Source: an uncultured Bacteroidales bacterium
GTDB lineage: Bacteria > Bacteroidota > Bacteroidia > Bacteroidales > Paludibacteraceae
Assembly (NCBI GenBank): GCA_937886455.1
Contig: CALGCU010000118.1
Location: 1 to 9,952, forward strand
Length of the DNA: 9,952 bases
Direction: 5' to 3'
Shown: in pieces, positions 6,193-9,952 of the stretch
How positions within the stretch are numbered: the first letter of the stretch is position 1
Layout: each line of letters begins with the position of its first letter
Position numbers and translations under genes: made by a program
Notes under the pieces: generated by a model
Told to the model about the DNA's origin: nothing
Databases searched by the model: none
What the model saw: the letters and a program-made list of their open reading frames with translations, nothing else

Positions 6193-6224
6193 CGAAATTA
6201 TATGTTTCTTTCGGAATACCGAAA
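6193..6224 (-). promoter_or_regulatory. Probable promoter of the exported-protein gene with an overlapping dyad
   Basis: On the minus strand TTTC (6221-6224) and TAATTTCG (6193-6200) are spaced by 20 nt; each differs by one base from the TTTG/TAnnTTTG boxes. The -33 box is one end of a perfect inverted repeat, TTTCGG-TATT-CCGAAA (6209-6224), which fills much of the spacer and would be well placed as an operator. The leader to the ATG is about 45 nt and A/T-rich. Confidence 0.5.
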
Positions 6225-6292
6225 TAGTTTTTGACAGAAAATGTGTAAAAATACTCATTTTAACTATTGTTAGTCTTATTTTGCGTGTAAAT

Positions 6293-6341
6293 AAACACCA
6301 AAGCACGTTCAAAAAAAATTATTATATGTGCTTTGGTGTTT
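6293..6341 (-). terminator. Long-stem hairpin after the GH28 gene, likely terminator
   Basis: A perfect 14-bp stem (6293-6306 with 6328-6341) has a 21-nt A/T-rich loop and lies about 30 nt after the GH28 stop codon. The sequence that follows on the minus strand (ATTTAC) is only weakly T-rich; a run of eight Ts is in the loop instead. It could end the PL1-GH28 transcript or protect its 3' end. Confidence 0.55.
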
Positions 6342-6372
6342 TAGGGTTTAGCATTTTAGTGTTATATCTACC

Positions 6373-7869
6373 TTATTCCTCTGCCATTGGATCTTTTCCG
6401 TTGTAGATTATATTTTTACACTTTTTGATATCAAATTCATATCCTGAGCGTGCTCGGATGGTACATCCGGTAAAGTCAAAGTTTTCAGCATATTTTAGTT
6501 TGAGTCCGTTCTTCACTTGTAGAATAGTGATGTCTTCAAACTTCATATCACGCACGGGTTTTCCCTTAATTCCGGTTGCTTCCACCGCAGTTTTTGCTCC
6601 AACGCAAGTAATATTTTTGAACGTGAAATTACTCCAATCCGGGAAGAATGCATTTTTGTTATCGGCATCAGTGGCGCTCACCCCTGCTCCGCGGTCGGCA
6701 TAACCAGATTCAAAGAAAATAACTGATTTTTTAATGTTTTTCATAACAATGTCGGAACAGTATATATCTTCACACCATCCTCCACGTCCGGGAGCAGATT
6801 TCATACGCAAGCCTATGTCTGTTCCATCAAAGATACAATTGCGAACAATGAGGCGTTGCATACCACCAGAAAATTCAGAACCAATTACAAATCCTCCGTG
6901 TGCGTGGTACACAGTGTCGTTCATGATAAGGAAATCTCTTTGAGGTCCGGCATCAACACCTTTTTGTGCTACTCCACCTTTCATACAGATACCATCATCA
7001 CCACATGAGATATTACAATTTACTATGAGAGCCACTTGCACGTTACCCGGGTCGATGGCATCACCATTTTGTGCCCAATGCGGGCAGCGCACTGTCACGC
7101 CATCAATAATAAGGTTTTGAATGCGTGTAGGCACGAAGTGGAATTTGGGAGAGTTAAGCAATTTAACCCCTTCCACCAGCACGTTTTTAGAATCGGTGAT
7201 ATTAACGAGATGAGGTCTCATTTTTTCTTGGATAATGGCGTCTTTTGCGATGTTTGGTACATTGTACTCACTGTGCAGGTTGAATGGATACCAGATTTTC
7301 TTTGTTTTGTCGGTAGGTATGACCACCCCACCCATAGCGAGCAGTTCATTCCATTGATTTTCATCTACCTTTTCAGACTTAACAGGTCTCCAATAGATAC
7401 CTTGCCCATCAATTGTTCCACGTCCTGTGATAGCTACGTTTTCCACTTTACTTGCTCTGATGAGCGCATAGCATTTCTTACTTCCATCACGCAAAGAATC
7501 GTTCTTTTGCACATACAATTCTTTGTTTGGTGTGAATCGTATAATGGCGTTAGCAGTGACATGCAGGTCAATATTACTTCTGAGCTGGATAGGTCCGGTG
7601 AGCCACACACCTTCGGGTACAATGAGGTGTCCTCCACCTTGTTTTTGCAAGTGTTTAATCGCTTTAGCAAAAGCCTCAGTACAAAGCGTTTCACCACCTC
7701 CCACTGCTCCAAAATCAGTGAGTGTGACAGTATAATCCGGGATAATCACCGGTTGTACACGTTCTATTTCAAAGGGCAGATTCGTGTAATAAGCGTCATA
7801 CTTTGATTGTGCAAAACCATAGATTTGCATTAAGAAGCATGCAGATAATAATAAGATTGTACGTTTCAT
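6373..7869 (-). CDS. Glycoside hydrolase family 28 polygalacturonase, secreted
   Basis: Pectin-degrading hydrolase acting on alpha-1,4-galacturonan, probably in the periplasm or at the surface. The 498 residues start with a Sec signal (MKRTILLLSACFLMQIYGFA). The fold is a right-handed beta-helix. GH28 signatures appear in order: VTLTDFGAVGGG (48-59), GTIDGQG (151-157), NGDAIDPGN (268-276, catalytic Asp273 region), GDDGI (290-294, the paired Asps), HGG (324-326, the family's GHG) and RMK (355-357, the family's RIK). A large insertion at about 160-215 (NQWNELLAMGG... to KMRPH) is longer than in fungal endo-enzymes and suggests an exo-acting type, but this is an inference. The gene begins 45 nt after the PL1 gene with no terminator between, so the two form an operon. 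The final AxA-like region FAQS fits signal peptidase I cleavage. Confidence 0.93.
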   Translation of the reverse strand: MKRTILLLSACFLMQIYGFAQSKYDAYYTNLPFEIERVQPVIIPDYTVTLTDFGAVGGGETLCTEAFAKAIKHLQKQGGGHLIVPEGVWLTGPIQLRSNIDLHVTANAIIRFTPNKELYVQKNDSLRDGSKKCYALIRASKVENVAITGRGTIDGQGIYWRPVKSEKVDENQWNELLAMGGVVIPTDKTKKIWYPFNLHSEYNVPNIAKDAIIQEKMRPHLVNITDSKNVLVEGVKLLNSPKFHFVPTRIQNLIIDGVTVRCPHWAQNGDAIDPGNVQVALIVNCNISCGDDGICMKGGVAQKGVDAGPQRDFLIMNDTVYHAHGGFVIGSEFSGGMQRLIVRNCIFDGTDIGLRMKSAPGRGGWCEDIYCSDIVMKNIKKSVIFFESGYADRGAGVSATDADNKNAFFPDWSNFTFKNITCVGAKTAVEATGIKGKPVRDMKFEDITILQVKNGLKLKYAENFDFTGCTIRARSGYEFDIKKCKNIIYNGKDPMAEE

Positions 7870-7914
7870 TTTATTAGCGTTAATTGTTTATATATCTTAA
7901 TATGTATTTTTTAT

Positions 7915-9339
7915 TTAATACAAATGTTGCACCAAACTATTCAGATAGACTTCCACATTGGTGTATTCTTGTGAGAGGGTGTATTCTTTTCCATCCCATA
8001 CATTGTTTGGATTGAGGCCATTAGCAGTTTCCCACTCATCAGGCATTCCGTCTTTATCTGTGTCTGTCGGTGGTGTTGTGGAGTTGTATTGTGGCCATCC
8101 TCCCACATCTTTTTGTGAGTCAATGAGTCCTTTTGTACTACCATTAGATCCCGTATAGGTGTAGGTAGCATTACGCACTTCATCCACAATGCGTTTATCC
8201 ACATCATCTCTCACTAAGGAACATCCAGCTTTATCGAGCGTAGTAGTATAGGCTTCTTGTGCAGTTTGCGTTTGCGTCATCAGGGTGAGTCCCTCTGTCC
8301 ATGGCGTGAGTGATTTCACTTCATCCGTTTGCACAGTGGAGCCTTTCCAGTTGTCATTGGTCACAGTTTCAGAGCCATGCATATGGTTTCCATTCAAATA
8401 GAATTTTCCAGGGAAGAATGTACCCAATTTAGAGCAAGAGGAGCATGAAACTGTGGGATCAAGCAGTCTTGTTTTTTTGGATGAAGACGTAGCCGGGCCG
8501 GGTTTATAGTAGTTGTTCACCATATTGATAAGGCGTGGTTGTCCAGCACCTTCTCCGCCATAAGTAGAATTCCCTCCCCAGTTATAGACCACATTATTCA
8601 CATAGTCAATGGGTCCAAAGCACTTATTGTCCACATAGGAATGGTCAAAGCGTGGATTTCGACTGTCATGATGTGCGAGGAGGTTGTGATGGAAGGTGGC
8701 ATTTTTTCCACCCCAGATGCCTCCATATCCGTGTCTTCCTTTTCCGTGAGTAGAATTTCGCAGGCTTTCAGAGACAATGCAATACTGCATTGTAAAGTTG
8801 GTGTTTCCGTAACAGGAGACACACTCGTCAGTGGACCATGAGAAAGAACAATGGTCAATCATCACATCCCTTTTCTCTGTGCATGTGAGTGCATCACCTT
8901 CTTCTCCAGCCTCATCTCCCATGCGGAAACGCACAAAACGTATGATGACATTTGATGCTTTTATCACAACCGGGTGTCCTGCGATGCATATTCCATCTCC
9001 CGGTGCAGTTTGTCCGGCAATGGTAACAGCCCCTTCGGTAATATCCAACTGTCTTTTGAGTTGAATCACCCCTGAGACGTCAAAGACAACTATTTTTTTA
9101 CCCGGAGTTTTAAGTATGTAACGCAGTGAGCCTGAGTCGTTCGGGTCATCAGATAGTGATGTGACATGATAAACAAGTCCGCCACGTCCTCCGGTAGCAT
9201 ACATACCTCCACCTTGCGCACCCGGGAAAGTAGGCACGTTTGCGGTAGGAGCAGGAGGAGTTGGAGGTTGCACATGCGGTTCACATGCCATCATAAACAT
9301 AGCGACAAAACCAATACAAAGGGAGGTTCTCCAAGACAT
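7915..9339 (-). CDS. Polysaccharide lyase family 1 pectate lyase, lipoprotein
   Basis: Cleaves homogalacturonan (pectate) by beta-elimination, using calcium. The 474-residue protein opens with a lipoprotein signal (MSWRTSLCIGFVAMFMMAC, lipobox MMAC, Cys19) and a Pro-rich linker (PPTPPAPT), so it is probably membrane- or surface-anchored. The beta-helix shows FPGAQGGG (38-45), GGRGG (50-54), SGSLRYIL (69-76), IAGQTAPGDGI (107-117), IIRFVRFRMGD (132-142), IDHCSFSWSTDE (161-172) and HHNLLAHHDSRNPRF (217-231), the last holding the catalytic Arg region. Near the C-terminus DTDKDGMPDEWE (426-437) is an Asp-rich, calcium-binding-like motif common at the ends of such lyases. It is first in a pair with the GH28 gene. 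It lies behind a strong terminator after the SusD gene and I see no consensus promoter in 9340-9430, so its own control or partial readthrough is open. Confidence 0.93.
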   Translation of the reverse strand: MSWRTSLCIGFVAMFMMACEPHVQPPTPPAPTANVPTFPGAQGGGMYATGGRGGLVYHVTSLSDDPNDSGSLRYILKTPGKKIVVFDVSGVIQLKRQLDITEGAVTIAGQTAPGDGICIAGHPVVIKASNVIIRFVRFRMGDEAGEEGDALTCTEKRDVMIDHCSFSWSTDECVSCYGNTNFTMQYCIVSESLRNSTHGKGRHGYGGIWGGKNATFHHNLLAHHDSRNPRFDHSYVDNKCFGPIDYVNNVVYNWGGNSTYGGEGAGQPRLINMVNNYYKPGPATSSSKKTRLLDPTVSCSSCSKLGTFFPGKFYLNGNHMHGSETVTNDNWKGSTVQTDEVKSLTPWTEGLTLMTQTQTAQEAYTTTLDKAGCSLVRDDVDKRIVDEVRNATYTYTGSNGSTKGLIDSQKDVGGWPQYNSTTPPTDTDKDGMPDEWETANGLNPNNVWDGKEYTLSQEYTNVEVYLNSLVQHLY

Positions 9340-9396
9340 ATATTTAGGGTTGTATAGATTAGTTATAAAAATGTTTTATTAAAAAGATATTCTGCC

Positions 9397-9409
9397 GGTG
9401 GGTACCACC
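9397..9409. repeat. Small GC-rich dyad in the pectate lyase upstream region
   Basis: GGTGG (9397-9401) and CCACC (9405-9409) form a perfect 5-bp inverted repeat around GTA, in an otherwise A/T-rich gap of 141 bp, about 60 nt before the pectate lyase start codon. It may be an operator or a small leader hairpin; nothing decides which. Confidence 0.3.
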
Positions 9410-9418
9410 ATCATTTGA

Positions 9419-9465
9419 TAAAAAGAAATAATAGGACCGCCTCTTAGCATAAGAAGCAGTCCTAT
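9419..9465 (-). terminator. Strong terminator after the SusD-like gene
   Basis: A 16-bp stem (9431-9446 with 9450-9465), with a few G-U pairs in the RNA and a 3-nt loop, is followed on the minus strand by TATTTCTTTTTAT. It starts 15 nt after the SusD stop codon. In PUL operons such a hairpin may allow partial readthrough to the downstream enzymes. Confidence 0.85.
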
Positions 9466-9480
9466 TGTATAATGTATCAA

Positions 9481-9952
9481 TTAATATCCGTAGTCATTCC
9501 AAAGCGTACCGTTTGATGCATTTACATTTACATCAAAGATAGGCCAATAGTGACGTTTGTCAACATTTACATCCGGAGAATACAAATAGTAGTTTTCCGG
9601 GTTGAGGTAACGTTCACCATCCTTTTCGTAGATAGATTTGCGTATCCATCCCTGTGTTTTGTCATAATTAGCAGGAGTGACATCACCCTTATTGAATCCA
9701 ATCCATTGGTCAAATACATAAGCCGGAGAGCCATCTTGCGTGAGTCCTTCCACTTTCTTATAGGTGAAATAAACAGAGTCCATACGTCCTTCAAATTCAC
9801 CGGTACCTGCATCCAAAGCCGCCAAACGTTCCGTAGTGAGTTTGAGTTGCGAACCGAGCTTATCCTGCTTTTCGATTAGGTGATTATAACGGGTCTCATT
9901 CTTTATCATTGCCTTATTCACAAACACATCGTTATCATCATGATTACCTGAT
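9481..9952 (-). CDS. SusD/RagB-family glycan-binding lipoprotein, C-terminal part (runs off the right edge)
   Basis: Surface nutrient-binding lipoprotein that works with a SusC-type TonB-dependent porin to import oligosaccharides. Only the C-terminal ~156 residues are visible. The frame is open to the window edge, continuing upstream through SGNHDDNDVFVNKAM, so the GTG near 9927 is not the start. The evidence for SusD is the C-terminal pattern: a helical stretch (KNETRYNHLIEKQDKLGSQL), a segment with DQWIGFNKGD, then KRHYWPIFDVNVNASNGTLW ending in NDYGY, which is typical of SusD-family termini. The position upstream of PL1 and GH28 pectinases fits a pectin utilization locus and suggests homogalacturonan-derived ligands. 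The lipid-attachment N-terminus and TPR helices are outside the window. Confidence 0.85.
   Translation of the reverse strand, partial: SGNHDDNDVFVNKAMIKNETRYNHLIEKQDKLGSQLKLTTERLAALDAGTGEFEGRMDSVYFTYKKVEGLTQDGSPAYVFDQWIGFNKGDVTPANYDKTQGWIRKSIYEKDGERYLNPENYYLYSPDVNVDKRHYWPIFDVNVNASNGTLWNDYGY

Noticed and set aside
7036..7806. 256-codon open frame on the plus strand
   Set aside because: It lies antisense to the GH28 gene, whose motifs and signal peptide are clear; the plus-strand translation shows no domain, signal or promoter.
9481..9927. GTG near 9927 as the start of a 148-residue protein
   Set aside because: The frame continues to the right edge with SusD-like sequence, so this is an internal Val codon of a longer gene.

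Overview
The window reads as chromosomal DNA of a Bacteroidales bacterium, most likely Prevotellaceae or Bacteroidaceae. Evidence: a SusD/RagB-type C-terminus ending in ...NDYGY beside pectin-degrading enzymes, promoters of the Bacteroidetes type (TTTG-like -33 box, 19-20 nt spacer, TAnnTTTG -7 box), a tRNA gene without encoded CCA, and a secreted protein whose C-terminal tail resembles tails I recall from Prevotella and Bacteroides exported proteins. Every gene except the first lies on the minus strand.

Left part (1-2760): the 3' part of a SulP anion transporter with a STAS domain (plus strand) meets a lipoprotein metallophosphatase (minus strand) tail to tail. Their stop codons interlock, and the transporter's intrinsic terminator lies inside the metallophosphatase coding sequence. 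A gene-poor stretch (2348-2756) follows, holding the metallophosphatase promoter, a dyad of unknown role, and a tRNA-Arg(CCG) with its own promoter and terminator. The tRNA carries an apparently compensated change in the elbow (U19-A56 in place of G19-C56).

Middle (2757-5440): a membrane zinc metallopeptidase of the YugP family, then a two-gene operon, Fur-family regulator followed by purA (adenylosuccinate synthetase). The operon has a well-matched promoter in front and a strong hairpin terminator behind.

Right part (5461-9952): an exported, probably abundant beta-rich protein of unknown function, then an operon-like pair of pectin-degrading enzymes (lipoprotein PL1 pectate lyase followed by GH28 polygalacturonase), then the C-terminal part of a SusD-like glycan-binding lipoprotein that runs off the right edge. 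This is the downstream end of a pectin/homogalacturonan polysaccharide-utilization locus. The SusD protein would capture oligosaccharides at the surface, PL1 would cleave pectate by beta-elimination, and GH28 would hydrolyse the products to galacturonate. The SusC porin and regulator would be expected to the right of the window.

I see no CRISPR array, insertion sequence, prophage or clear new defence system. The most interesting items are the tRNA elbow covariation, the terminator inside an opposing gene, the unknown exported protein with its promoter dyad, and the composition shift inside the transporter gene.
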